From: Vitrella brassicaformis
Lineage: Eukaryota; Sar; Vitrellaceae
Direction of reading: 5' to 3'
NCBI GenBank assembly: GCA_001179505.1
Contig: CDMY01000275.1
Span: 64,233-128,232, forward strand
DNA: 64,000 bases
The position numbers and the translations under genes were made by a program. How positions within the stretch are numbered: position 1 is the first letter of the stretch; each line of letters opens with the position of its first letter. Positions 10,901 to 22,248 of the stretch are shown here, piece by piece. The notes under the pieces are model-generated. The model made no database searches. It saw only the letters and a program-made list of their open reading frames with translations, and had not been told where the DNA came from.

Positions 10901-12173
10901 ATGTTCATCTCGCGCGTCGTCCTGTATCCCAAGCCGGGCGGCCACGGTCGGCTGCTGTTCCCCATCAGCGGGATGAGTTGGGGTCCCAACAGCCCCGGCT
11001 ACACCGACAGGGGCCTCTACGCACTCAAGCGCGAGCACCTGCTGACGCCCCGGTGGGGGATGCGGCGAGAGGCCTACAACCCTCACTGGGACATCGGGCC
11101 CTACCCGGAGCACGTCAGTGGCAACAAGGTGCCGCCTGAGGAGCGGGGCAAGGAGGTCCCCACCAGCCGGACCTGGGACACCGACGCCCCGGCTGCGTGG
11201 CGACGAAGCTGGTTCGACCTGCCCAACGTGACTCGCACGTCGCACATCAAGATGTACAGGCGCAACGAGGCGGCCTATCTGAAGCCAGCCATGGAGGCAC
11301 AGGACCCACACGTACGGGTAAGTCAGTGCATTCATGAGCAAGAAAGACAGAGAAAGAGGGTGGGTGGGACTGACACGTGAACTTCGATGCATGTGTATGT
11401 GTATGTGTGTGTGTGTGGTCGTCTGTCTGCAGGAGTACATCCTTAATGTGCTGGAGCCGAGTGCCGGGCGGACGTACAGCGGCTTCGGCCGGGCCGATGT
11501 GGGCGATGCCACCCACCCACCGGAGACGTACCACCTCCCCAGACACATCATGGAGGTCATGGAGGAGGTCGAGGGCGAGGCAAAGACCGGCGGGGCGGAC
11601 AGGAGGGTCCTGCCATACATCAAGAAAGTCGCCCAGCCACGGACAAGGTCAGCGTGACAGCAAGGGAGGGAGGAAGGGAGGGAGGGAGTGTGCGTGTGAT
11701 GGTTCCCCTTTTGAGTGTAGGATAGCTCGTCTGGCGAAGCTGGTGGTGGAGTCTGAGATCTGGCGCACCAAGGCGTCGCGTCCCGTGGGCCACGACCGGC
11801 CGTTCCCCTATGTGGACGATCAGTTCTCGTTGGTGCGTGACCTGCCGCTGGCCGAGATCCTCTACCACCGGAGCAACCACCGCGGGAAGCTGCGGCGGCA
11901 CCCCATCTGGCTGCACAGGCAGTGGATCAAGAGGAACTGCCACATTCCATACCTATATAGGTGAGGAAGAGATGGGAGGGAGGGAGGGAGGGAGGGAACA
12001 CACCTGCAGGCATCCCGGGCCCCGATGTGCATATGTGTGCATATGTCGTTGCTTGCGTTGACAGGGCTCGTGTGTTGCGTGAGGAGGAGAAGCAGCGGTA
12101 TTTAGGCCTCATCGAGGGGGGAGGGGATGGGGCACACGCAGCTGACAAGACAGTGGTGGAGGCGCAGACCTGA
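10901..12173 (+). CDS. Basic conserved-looking protein, unknown
   Basis: Four exons (10901-11317, 11433-11647, 11721-11960, 12065-12173) encode 326 aa in phase. The N-terminus (MFISRVVLYPKPGGHGRLLF) is basic and lacks acidic residues, as in mitochondrial presequences. The body is rich in Arg, His, Pro and Trp, with blocks LTPRWGMRREAYNPHWDIGP, HRGKLRRHPIWLHRQWIKRN and a charged C-terminal helix (ARVLREEEKQRYLGLIEG). The composition would suit an organellar ribosome or RNA-associated protein, but that is only a guess from charge and aromatic content. The gene is divergent from the beta-galactosidase gene and convergent with the exonuclease gene 222 bp downstream. Confidence 0.65.
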
Positions 12174-12394
12174 ATGACACACATCGTCCGTCCGACGGTG
12201 TAGAGGCTAGGCTCATTTGTTTGTCTTGCCTTAGCTTGCACGACCGATGAAGGAATGGATGTGTGTGCATCTGTCTGTCTGTCTGTCTGTGTAAAGTAGT
12301 CAGAGACTTGCTTGCACACTAAGAATGAATGGACAATTAACATTCATGCCAGCCAGCACACATAGCATCCGAATGCAGTCAGTCAGTCAGTCAG

Positions 12395-13186
12395 TCACTT
12401 GTCCAGCAGTCCTTTCACCCGTCGCCTTCCTCTGCATCGGCCTCTCGTGTGTGGCGGCACTTGCAGGAAGGTCCGCTGTGCTGCATGCTCTCTCAGCCAC
12501 CCATACAGCTCCCGAAACAGCCACGCATCATATGCACAGTACAGCAGCCTCCCCTCACTCATCAAACCCTCACCCCTCCTGTGACCCCCAACGTCACTCC
12601 CCGACGGGATCATATTCTCTCCTTCTCCGCCTCCCGCAATCAGCTTTTGCACCACAGCTGCCTTGCTGCTCGTCTTGAGGGCGTCGCGCAGGTTGGCGTC
12701 GATGTCCACGAGGTTCCCAACGGTGAGATTCCAGTAATCGGACATCCGTGGCACATCCAAACCCGTCACTCCTTTGCCGACCTTACGCACGTCATTTCGC
12801 TGCAGCAGACGCACCAGAGCCTCGCAGGGCAGACTCCTCCCCACGTGCACGACCAGGACAGTGCTCTCGGTCGCCAGCTGCACAGAGCGCAGCGGCGGCA
12901 GCTCCACATACGTCCCGCTCACACGCCCTCGCGGCGCTTCGCAGTCAAAACCGACCACCCCATGCGCCGGCAGCTCCTCATCTAACAGCCGGCGTACAGA
13001 CGCGTGACGGCACTGGGCAGGCAGGCACTCGATAATGTCCACTTGTTGAGGGCCGTGGATGCCGGGGAAGTCGCGTGTGAGTGTTCGGAGGCCGGGCACG
13101 GGTGTCACGAGAGCGACACAGGGGGCGACGGCTGAGAGGGCGACATGAAGGTAGCAGAGAGAGAGCCGAGCTGCTGGTAGCTTCAT
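12395..13186 (-). CDS. 3'-5' exonuclease, DEDDy (WRN/RNase D-like)
   Basis: Single-exon frame of 263 aa from the ATG at 13186. The three exonuclease motifs of the DEDDy class are in order: Exo I VVGFDCE (Asp and Glu metal ligands), Exo II KVGKGVTGLDVPRM, Exo III YCAYDAWLFRELY (Tyr four residues before Asp). These proteins hydrolyse single nucleotides from DNA or RNA 3' ends using two metal ions. The first ~27 residues form a hydrophobic leader (LSLCYLHVALSAVAPCVALV), suggesting secretory entry and possibly plastid or other endomembrane-routed delivery. A 25-residue Gly-rich insert (AGGGEGENMIPSGSDVGGHR) precedes Exo III. The C-terminus is very basic (RGRCRGRRRVKGLLDK), which may help bind nucleic acid. 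No introns, unlike nearly all neighbours. Confidence 0.82.
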   Translation of the reverse strand: MKLPAARLSLCYLHVALSAVAPCVALVTPVPGLRTLTRDFPGIHGPQQVDIIECLPAQCRHASVRRLLDEELPAHGVVGFDCEAPRGRVSGTYVELPPLRSVQLATESTVLVVHVGRSLPCEALVRLLQRNDVRKVGKGVTGLDVPRMSDYWNLTVGNLVDIDANLRDALKTSSKAAVVQKLIAGGGEGENMIPSGSDVGGHRRGEGLMSEGRLLYCAYDAWLFRELYGWLREHAAQRTFLQVPPHTRGRCRGRRRVKGLLDK

Positions 13187-13395
13187 TCATCAAAAGCGGC
13201 TCTTGTCTTGCCGGACGACAGAAGGGGCGAGGGACTGCAAGGAGGCAAGCACAGCCATGCATCAGAATGATCGTCGTGCAGATCTGTGTCCTTCTGTGCT
13301 GCTTTGTCGATTGCTGTACCATGATCATGGTTATCGTCCCGTCACACGGATGAAGAACCCATCAAAGCGTCCTCGAGCTTTCTCTGGCTTGACCG

Positions 13396-13406
13396 CTTAG
13401 CTCGCA
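13396..13406. promoter_or_regulatory. CTTAGCTCGCA element between divergent genes
   Basis: Reverse complement TGCGAGCTAAG. It sits in the 345-bp space between the exonuclease ATG (13186) and the FHA-gene ATG (13532), 125 bp upstream of the latter. Confidence 0.5.
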
Positions 13407-13531
13407 GGTGCTCTAGAATTGAACACCAACAGCTCGCATTGTGCGCAGCGAATTTTGAGCCTTTCGGGGTGCTGCGTGAATCTGGGTCTTTCTCCGTAGG
13501 TGTAGCCACCTCCCACCTGTGGTACATCAAG

Positions 13532-16500
13532 ATGGCGGATGGACCTCAGCTCTATTTGCTGTGGGTGGCCACAACTGAAGCCAGCGGATCGGAGGATGCT
13601 TCTACCGCAAGGGACGAGGACGGCCGAGAGCGCGGGACCGTCAGCTTGCTGTCTAACCTGCAGCGCAACAGCCCTGGCGCAGGTTTGCCGCCCTGGGTGG
13701 TCCAATGCAAGACCTTCTCGGTCAAGCTTGAGGGCAAGAAGCAGTGCGTCGCCATCGGACGGGGAGCAGACAACGACATCATGTCAGTGACGTGCACACA
13801 CATAACAGCAACAACAGGGAACAAGATAGATAGATACACATACAAGCTTGTGGATCTCTTATCTTTGTATGTGTGTGTGTGTGTGGTATTGGTTGGTGTT
13901 CGTTCATTCAGCATCAAGAAGCACCAGGTGAGTACGAAGCACTGCGAGCTGCGGTGGCGGCGGCCCTCCTCTGCCACTGGGCAGTGGCAGTACACCCTCA
14001 AGGACGACAGCATGAACGGCAGCACCATCAACCTCAACACGGTGGTGTCCAAGAGGACCGATGACATCAATCTTGGCGACTTTTTCGTCCTCTCAACGCC
14101 AAAACACTCTGGCCGTAAGTTAGTTAGCGAGCCACGCACTCAGCACAGGCAGGCCGTGCCGTGCTTAAGGATACCTGCCTGCCTGCCTGCCTATGAGTGT
14201 GTTTCCTTCGTTTATGTATTCGTTTCTGCATGTAGGTGCGGTATCGTCGTTTTTCCTGCTGTCGAATCGTCCTGACCCCCACCTCCCCCACCTGTCAGCC
14301 ATCACACAGCCCGCCCCGGCCACGTCGAGCAACGACAACGAGCCCACACCGCCGCAGCAGGCGCCAGAGGTGGCCGCCCCTCCCCCTCCCATCCCCCCCG
14401 CGCCACGCGTCATGCACAGTCCCCCACCACCACCACATGCCAACCACAGCAACAACCACAGCAACATTACCAACGGACACAGCAACGGTCGCCCTCACAC
14501 CACCACCACCAGCCCGGTTCGCCCCGCGGCTGCTGCGATAGATGTGGAGCGGTCGAGGGAGAACACGGCAGCAGTGCGTGTGAAGCGGGAGGGCGGTGAC
14601 CGTGGGGGTGCGCCGGTGAGCCCACCTCCTCCCGCTGGGGGCAGCCGAGGGGTTCATGTGGGCGGTGGGGAGGGGAGTGGGGAGAATGGGGGCACCGGTA
14701 GATTCAGTGCGATGAGGAACTACCTCCACCCAGACATGTATGCGGAGATAGAGGGGCTCGAGAAGGTCAGGCAGTCAGGCAGTGAGTGACAAGGAAGGAC
14801 ACTCACTCCTCCACACGATAGGCAGGCAGGCATCTGATATTCTCCTTGGCGTCTTTCCTACTTCTCTCAGCGTGCGGCAGCCTCCGACCAGCGCGTGGCA
14901 GCTTTGGGGAACCAGGTGTCTGAGTTGGAGTTGCAGCTGCAGAAGCAGCGGGCTGACAAGGACGCAACGCTGGCGTCCCTTGAACAGCAGCTGCAGTCGG
15001 AGGTCGCGGGCCGGGAGGAGGTGGAGCGTCGGCTGCAGGCGTCGGCGCGGCAGGTGGAGGACCTGAAGGCCAAGCTGACCGAGAAGGACAACCAGCTCAA
15101 AGAGCGGCTCGAGTACGATGGACAGGTCACACAGCTGCAGGTGAGTCCGGGAGGGAGGGAGGGAGTGGGTACTGCACTGCACACATCTGTCTGTGTACAT
15201 TTCTCTGTGTGGTGCGCTGGTGTGTCGTTGGTGTGCCTGTAGGACGATATGGCGGTTCGTGACAAACAGATCGAGTCGCTGCAGCAGCAAGTGCAGCAGA
15301 CACACAAGTACAACTAACTGCAATGGACCGCGCACAAGCAAACAAGGCAAACACCTCGTGTGTGTGTCGGTTTGCAGTGACAAGAACCGTCTGGAGGCCG
15401 ACCTACAGAGCAAGAATGAAGAGATCAGCTCCCTCGAAGGTCGCCGACACATCAACCCACCCCACCAACACAGCACAGCGCCTGCGTGTGTGTCTATCCC
15501 TCTGTATGTGTGTGTGTGTGTGTGTGTGCAGTGCGTCTGCAGCGCCAGAATGAGCGAGAGGAGTCCTACAAGAAGCGGATCGCAGAGCTAGAGAAGGAGA
15601 AACAAGGCAAGAGCCGCCAGCAGTATCACACACAAGCAATACGCCACTCACCGTCACCCCTGTGTGTGTGTGTGCGTATGCAGAGGTGTGTGAGCGTCTT
15701 GAGAAGGTACGTGCGGAGCTTGACGAGGAGAGGGACCGGGCCGCCGCCATCAGAAAGAGCCTCGACAAACTTCAGGGTGGGTGGGTGCGTGAGGCAGGCT
15801 GGGCACACAAACTTAACACACACACATACGTGGATGCGTGTGTGTGTGTGTGTGTGTTTAGATGAGTACAAGGCTTTGTGTGACAAGAACAACGACCACT
15901 GCAGCATGCTCGACGACCTCAAAAAGACCAAAGTACACTTCCCAAGACCACACACCACACAAGCCAATGTGTGTGGTGTTGATCCATCCATCCATCCATG
16001 CATCAGAGTGATTTGGAGCGGGCCATCGTTCAGCGGGACGACAGAGTGGCCGAGCTGGAGTTCACCATCAGACAGCACGAGAGAACCATCTCAGAATTGG
16101 AACAGGTCAGAACCCCGCAACGGACACACCCCACCACACACACATGGAGAATGCCCTTCTCTTCTGCATGTGTGTATGAGTGCAGAGGTGGCGTGTGTCC
16201 GAGTACGCCCAGGAGACCGTCGGCACCTCACTGGGTGCCATCCTGAGCGCCCTCCAGGGAGAGCTCCTGCCCATCCTCAACTCACGCGACAAACAGCTCA
16301 AGGTAACAAGGGCGGGGTGGGCCGGGGTGGGGTGGGACACACCACCCACTACAACAGCCATCACACACACATTCTCTCCCCTGTTACCTTACTCGCTCAG
16401 CTATATCAGGAGGGTCATCGCATCAACGGCCCCTTCTTTGACGTCTGCATCCCACCCGCAGCTAACCGCCCGCCCTCGCCTCACTTCAAACAGGACCTGA

Positions 16501-17826
16501 CGGCCGCACCTGCTGCTGCAGCTGCTGCTGCTGGTGGGTATGGCGGCGAGCATTGCCACGACCACAGCCAGAAGCGGCCCCTACAGATGGTCAGCAGAAG
16601 GAGAAGTGTGGGCGGGACGTGGCTGTCGACATACAGATGGGATTTGACGGTTGTGTGTGCAGACTTTAGAGTCCCAGAGTCCCCTCACCCTCAACAGCCA
16701 GCCGGCCAAGGGTGACGCCACCCACCCCGCTGCTGCGGCACCAGCAGCAGCTGCCGCTGCTGCTGCCGCTGGGAGTGCTCTGCCCCCCGACCCCCCCCAT
16801 TGGCATGATCACACAGACAACGCCAGCCACACCAAGCGCAAGCGAGACACCGAGCAGGACCACCCCCTCACCGGCACAGCGCCAGCGCTCACCGGGAGCG
16901 TCCGCCGCGACCAAGACCCCCACGAGGGAGGGGGCGAGGGGGAGGGCGACGGCGAGGGGGAGGGAGATGCCAAAGACGATGGGCATGGCGCCGATCAGGC
17001 CGGCAACCCCACCAAGCGGATGCGAGTCGACGGTGGCGATGGGGATGACGTTGACATGGACGATGCGGACCCTCAGCCGCAGCAGCAGCAGCAGGAAGAG
17101 ATAGAGGTCGACCAAGAGCAGCACAAGGAGCCCAGCCAGCCGTCCCCTCCCGCCGCAGCGCCAGGAGAGGACCTCTACGCCGGATCCCCCACCATGCGGC
17201 CTCTCCCTGCGGCCGTCTTCACCACAGCGGCCGACCTGCTCCGCGGCGCTCACCACAACCAAGACAACCAGCAGCAGCATCAGGGGGCCATCATGTCCTC
17301 GCAGCAGCTCGACCAGGCGGTGGCGGATGCGTCATCGAGCCAGGACAGCCAACAGCACCAGCAGCAACAACAGCAGGAGGAGGAGGACCAGCCCCAGCCC
17401 CAGCCCCAGCCCTGCGCACGCTCCCTCTCCCCCCTGCTCTCCCACTGCCCCAGGCCCCGAGCTGCCAAACCGAAAAGGTCGACCATGCCGGCAGCCGAGC
17501 CGCAGCCGACCGCCGGGACCAAGGCTATCCATTTTGACTTCCGCCGCATCACCTCAGGGGGGGCCGCTGCGGCTGATGGAGGGGGGGACGGGGGAGCTCA
17601 GGACGATGGCGTCGAAGAGGATGACATCCAGGAGCCCGAGAGCAACCATGGAGACAAGCAGGGTGTGCAGCGGCATGGCACGGCCGGCAATGAGGAGGGG
17701 GGTGCCATGGACGGGCAGATAGGCACTAGTGTTGGTGCTGGTGGTGGTGGTGTCGGTCAGGCTGAGGGCGAGAGGGGTGGGGGCGAGGCTGCAAGTAGTG
17801 GGAAAGACGAGCTCCTTGACATGTAG
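13532..17826 (+). CDS. FHA-domain coiled-coil protein with disordered tail
   Basis: Thirteen exons (13532-13782, 13912-14114, 14236-14765, 14871-15140, 15243-15307, 15378-15439, 15532-15606, 15684-15776, 15862-15932, 16007-16105, 16186-16302, 16401-16589, 16663-17826) give 1062 aa in phase. Residues ~55-150 are a forkhead-associated (phosphothreonine-binding) domain: VAIGRGADNDI, STKHCELRW, KDDSMNGSTIN; the IGR, S..H and N..N signature residues are kept. A Pro/Asn-rich linker follows. Exons 4-11 encode a long heptad-rich coiled coil (SELELQLQKQRADKDATLAS). The last exon is low-complexity: poly-Ala, poly-Gln, Gly/Glu/Asp tracts, basic KRKR and PTKRMRVD patches that could be nuclear signals. 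A phosphopeptide-binding scaffold is likely. Intron 7 has a GC donor. The upstream frame has no ATG before 13532. Confidence 0.85.
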
Positions 17827-18376
17827 TGAGTCTGAGAACCTGCCATAGACACAATTCGCGGACCTGCGCGTGTCTGTGTGGTGCAAAGACCGTTGTCTGA
17901 TGTCAATTTGCGGTGTGGGCAGTTTGTTGTTAGAAAGCCGTTGACATCAACACATAACACTCGCGTCATCTTGCCACTGGGCGAAGGAATGAGCCATCTC
18001 AGTCTGTCAGGAAGGCTGTAGAATGCAGGCTCACTAACACGAGCACACGGCGGAAGCAACACATGGACAAAGGCATGAATCTATATATCTGTCGACAGGG
18101 TGTGGTAATGGCATTCATCAATCACCATCCGACAGATGCGAGCCACCTTAACAAACAACCAGACTCGGAATGTCTTCATGTGCCATCAGCACACACGCCA
18201 CACACAACAGACAGACGGACACAGCACAGCGGATGTACGCGTTGGATCCCACACAGACAGACACACGGCACACATAATCTCATAAAGCGAACGATCACAC
18301 AGAGAGTGAGTGACACAGAGAAACACAAACTTACTCGACACACAAACATACAGAAAAAGCCCAGTACAGAAAATCA
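17827..18376. other. Intergenic between convergent genes
   Basis: No coding region supported. From about 18180 to 18376 the sequence is the 3' flank shared with the pseudogene at 1309-2333 in inverted orientation (GATCCAACGCGTACATCCGC on the minus strand). Confidence 0.5.
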
Positions 18377-19603
18377 CTATGTCGTATTCTTGATCATTAG
18401 CTTGGACAGCCTCTCCACGTTACTCGTGTAAACCAAACAAGGCTCTCCCGATGGGGTCTCTCCCGGCTCAATGTACACATTCCAGTACTCATCGCCTCTC
18501 CTCTGTTTCTCAATCACATCCACAATATGGTCCATCACACGCTGCGGGTCAGCCGGCAGAAACAACAGCTCATCGGCCTCGAAATACAGCCGCTTCTCCT
18601 CGTCGTGATAATCGATGTCGACGACAACCCAGGTCGACCCGTCCGTCACAAAGCCGTGAACTAGTCCGTCAGCCACCAGCCGCTTCAGCAGGGCCTGCTC
18701 GTGCCGCCAGCCGTTCAGAGGGCCGCCTGTCATGATGATAAACAGCACCTTCTCGCCCCCGCACGACACAATGACGTCATCGCACTCCGATATCTGTGGG
18801 GAGAATCCGACCTCATTTGGATCGCGCAAACCATACTCGCAACGTCTGAATCTGATATTGTCTTTGGTCCGGACGCGACGCCGTGTTCTCAGCTGCAGGC
18901 GCCTCAGTAAAGGGTCCACGAAGTCGTAGAAAAGATTGGCCTTGAGTGACCCGAGAGGGCCCAGGAAGCGCTTGGGGTCGCGGAAAGCCTTGTTAATTTC
19001 CTCGGTGTGCTCCTTGCTGAGTAAGATTCGGTTACGGTCCGGACCCCTTACGACAGGCTCAGCTTCTTGTGACTGGGGATCATCAGGCCCGCGGTCAGCA
19101 CACACAGACACAGACACACACAGATCCTGATGCATGATGCACGTGTAGAGCGAATGAATGTGTGTGTGAGGGGGGTACCCACCTGATGCAATTGGATGAC
19201 ATTGGCTGCGTGCCACTCGCTGTCATTGCGGCAAGCTGCCAGCCTGTACGGGCGGCTCGGCTCCTGGCCTGCACACATACCCATGCAGTGGCATGCACAT
19301 ACACAGACACAGACGTGATTGTGTGGGCATCCGACACCGACAGACGGACCCACCGGAGAGTTCCATTCTGATCAGGTCGACGAACTCTCGAGAGGGAGTC
19401 CACTCTGCCGTGTTCCCTTCGCCGCTGGAGGACGTCTGGGGTGTCCCTCTCAGCGCTGTCTTTGCTGTGGGTGAGAGGGAGATGGCAGCACTGTGCGGCG
19501 GAGGGTGCAGGAAGCTGGCAAGGAATGCTGGACCTCGCACACGATGGGCATGACCACGAAGGATGGCCGAGAGAGCGACCACGACGACAGCAAGTGAAGA
19601 CAT
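18377..19603 (-). CDS. Intact member of a duplicated unknown family
   Basis: Three exons (19603-19354, 19268-19183, 19072-18377) give 343 aa in phase. The ATG at 19603 opens a signal-like leader (MSSLAVVVVALSAILRGHAH). The middle holds LSKEHTEEINKAFRDPKRFL; the C-terminal domain reads SECDDVIVSCGGEKVLFIIM, then HEQALLKRLVADGLVHGFVT, DGSTWVVVDIDYHDEEKRLY. The order (acidic residue, strand with D, strand, Q/A helix, TDG..W) recalls restriction-endonuclease-fold proteins, but a clear catalytic Lys is missing, so this is a weak inference. No known family is recognised. Inverted copy with lesions at 1309-2333. Acceptor of exon 3 (CCCCAG) is not TG-rich like most here and could be misplaced by a few codons. 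Confidence 0.7.
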
Positions 19604-19742
19604 ACCTCCGAGGAGTTCGCGCAGGATAACACAGAGAATGAATGAGATCTCCTTGGCAGCGATATGGGCTGTCACTCTGCGGTCCCGCTCACCTTCCTCT
19701 TTCTCCGGATGCTGCGATTCGCGATTCGTTTGCGATCGCCGT

Positions 19743-19752
19743 GAAGCTCGCA
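19743..19752. promoter_or_regulatory. GAAGCTCGCA element upstream of intact copy
   Basis: Reverse complement TGCGAGCTTC, 140 bp upstream of the ATG at 19603; equivalent in place to 1156-1165 of the decayed copy. Confidence 0.3.
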
Positions 19753-20257
19753 CCTCACTCCGCTCATTTCCCTCTGTTCCCCCCTGTAGGTCGGTCAAGG
19801 GATGCCTCACACAACCGGCAGTGACAAAGATCTGGCGAAAAACCACCGGTCTGTTGGGTTGCCGTGTTTGCAAGAATGCAGAGAGCCCCCAGCAGCAGCC
19901 ATACCTGCTTTCTGTGCACGTGCCACCTTCCTTGAGCCATGCAGCCTTGTTGATTGATTCATTGTGACGGGTCTATTAATGGATGCATGACGGAGGAGAA
20001 CACGACTGGGAAGGTCAGTCAAAGCACACACCGAGGCTCTGACAAAACCAAGGATGACAGAACCACCAAGGAGAAAAAATGGATGGATTGATGAATGGAT
20101 GGATGCTTGGTTTGTTTGTGTCTGCGGACGCAAGCAAGACGGCGAGCAGAGCCAAGCATAACAGAACTCATTGCAGGCATAACAGAACGCTTCCCACACA
20201 ATCCTTGTGTGTGTGTGTGTGTTTCGGGCGCGGAGGCGTGTCTGTGTGTGTCATGCC

Positions 20258-20295
<38 letters not shown>

Positions 20296-20603
20296 CAGAT
20301 CTGACGGCCAACACGCGCAGCAGGGGCTGGTTCAGCGTCTGCCGCTGCCCCGTAACTCACTCACGGCAATGCATCTGATCGCATCTTCCATCCCGTCGTC
20401 CGTCGTGCCGCCCTGCTTGGTCATCATCGGCTGGCGAGGACAAGGCGGCTGTCGCTCAGGCACTGGCATCCATCCATCCTGCGGGACAGTGTCGAGAGCG
20501 GCGTGGCGAGCACCGATGACCCTGCAGCACAGCCACAGGCAGAGGATGGCAGCACAACGAAGGAGAGAGAGGAGGAGAGAGACCGTCCGCCCTCACCATT
20601 CCC
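19753..20603. other. Intergenic with (TG)17 microsatellite
   Basis: No gene is supported. Contains GATG-type repeats near 20080-20105 and the TG tract at 20261-20294. Open frames here are repeat-derived. Confidence 0.5.
20261..20294 (+). repeat. (TG)17 microsatellite
   Basis: Seventeen uninterrupted TG units, the longest perfect dinucleotide run I noticed in the window. Confidence 0.95.
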
Positions 20604-21884
20604 ATGGCCGGCCATCAATCGGAAGCTGATGACCTTTGTTCCTCACAGCACCAAAGGCTCTTCGTGTCCGCGGCGTCCACCAATAGGGCATCCATCCGCC
20701 CCACTGACGGCTGCTTCACGGTCCTCGAGGGCCCAACTCGACCGTCTTGGTATCCCTCTGACGGCCCCTGCCACACTGGCATACGGCCTCGTTGACCTAC
20801 GGGTCGCTGCTGCCTTTATCCAAGCCATCAGCCGAGCAGTGGACACTCCCCATGGTGCTGGCCCTCGACGAGTTCTGCCACTACGGTTACCTCTCTGCGG
20901 GCCTCTTATATTGGCGTCAGACTTCTGCTGTCTCTGTTGGTTGCGCTGCTGGCCGCCTGTGGCTCGGCCGCAGCACCGGAGAACACGGGCTTTGTCAAGC
21001 TGACCAGTGCAGAGGCCTCGTCGACTATCAGCCAAGAGGAAAACTCGCCACTCAGAGTCAGTCTAGTCTGCATGACAGACAGACAGGTACACGTGACAGA
21101 CACACAGACAGACAGACAGACAGTCAATCAGCCACTCATTCACTAATTCAGTCAATCACTCAATCACTCATTCTCTTGATGTGTGAATGAGTGCAGTCAA
21201 TTCAGCCGGGGACATCGTACTGGTGTTCGACGGGCGGCCACTCGGAGAGTGAGAAGGTCACCTGGACAGGCCACCTCGCACAAAAGAGACGAATCAAGGG
21301 TACACACACACACAGGGACAGAGAGAGAGAGAGGGGCACACACACACATGATGTATGTGACACTATCATGGTGTCAGGTGTGAAGATTCGGTGGGCCTAT
21401 GGTCCTGGTCGGGTGGAGATCGCCACATCGGTTGACGGCAAGAACTTCGACACGGCGGCGGCGTGGCGCGAGGAGCCCGTGAGCGAGGAGGCGTGTAAGG
21501 AGCACATCATGTTCGCCACGCCCAAATCCGCCAAGGCCGTGCAGATCATCATAAAGGGACCACTGCAGAACTACTTCGGAATCACCCAGGTGTGTCCACC
21601 CACCCATCCAGCGCGTTCACATCTCTATCCTTCTACGCGTGGTTGTTGTCTCTCTGTGTGTATGTTTGTGCAGGAGTTGAAGAAGGGGGAGGCCGATGCA
21701 GGCGACGACAAGACCGCTGCCGAGCTCAAGGAGCGGCTGGAAGTGCTCACCATGACCAGGTCAGTGAGGCACCACAGACGACCACTCATCATATACCGTC
21801 GTGTGTCCATGTTGGTTGTCTCTCTATGCGTATAGGCTTGATGTGACGGCACATCGAGGAGGGCCCATTCAGCCGATTGCTTGA
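20604..21884 (+). CDS. F5/8 type C (discoidin)-like membrane protein
   Basis: Six exons are proposed: 20604-20749, 20840-21056, 21206-21299, 21378-21589, 21674-21759, 21836-21884 (267 aa, in phase). Exons 2-6 are well supported; exon 1 is a guess needed because the frame from 20796 has no ATG. A hydrophobic segment (IGVRLLLSLLVALLAACGSA) precedes the domain, acting as signal peptide or signal anchor depending on the true start. The domain reads GTSYWCSTGGHSESEKVTWT, RRIKGVKIRWAYGPGRVEIA, TSVDGKNFDTAAAW, then AVQIIIKGPLQNYFGITQ. This is the order of an F5/8C jelly-roll (W.st.....vtidLG..r.I..I.i.w......y.v..S.DG..W), which binds carbohydrate or lipid head groups. A short charged helix (KTAAELKERLEVLTMTR) ends the protein. 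Apicomplexa use such domains on extracellular adhesion proteins. Confidence 0.6.
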
Positions 21885-22248
21885 CCACGACGAATGGTGT
21901 GTCAGGGAGGCGATGCCAGCCAGGCACCTTGGTCGCACGCACGCACATGTCTGTCTGTGGCTGCCTCCCTGCCTGTGTGTCTGTGCTGTGTCTGCAGGTG
22001 TGCGTGCAGGGTATGCGAAAGGCTGAAGAATGCGATGCTACAGTGGGAGAGAGGCAGATTGCGACAAGGACAAGACGTGACGCCAGCACATGGAGAGAGC
22101 TAGATCGGTGTGGTATCCGTTGTCGGCGAGACTCAGCGTGTCTATCCGTGAGGCGTTTGGAGAGGAAGGCATTGATTGGATTGTGTGTATAATGAGCCGA
22201 TACAAAAACACACGTGGACAGTCACCGTTCGTGTCTCGTCAATGCATG
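21885..22248. other. Intergenic between convergent genes
   Basis: No coding region seen between the stop at 21884 and the minus-strand stop at 22249. Confidence 0.4.

Noticed and set aside
20503-21003. 166-codon plus-strand frame before the F5/8C gene
   Set aside because: It lies in a different frame from the well-supported F5/8C exons and has shadow-like Pro/Arg/Ser composition.
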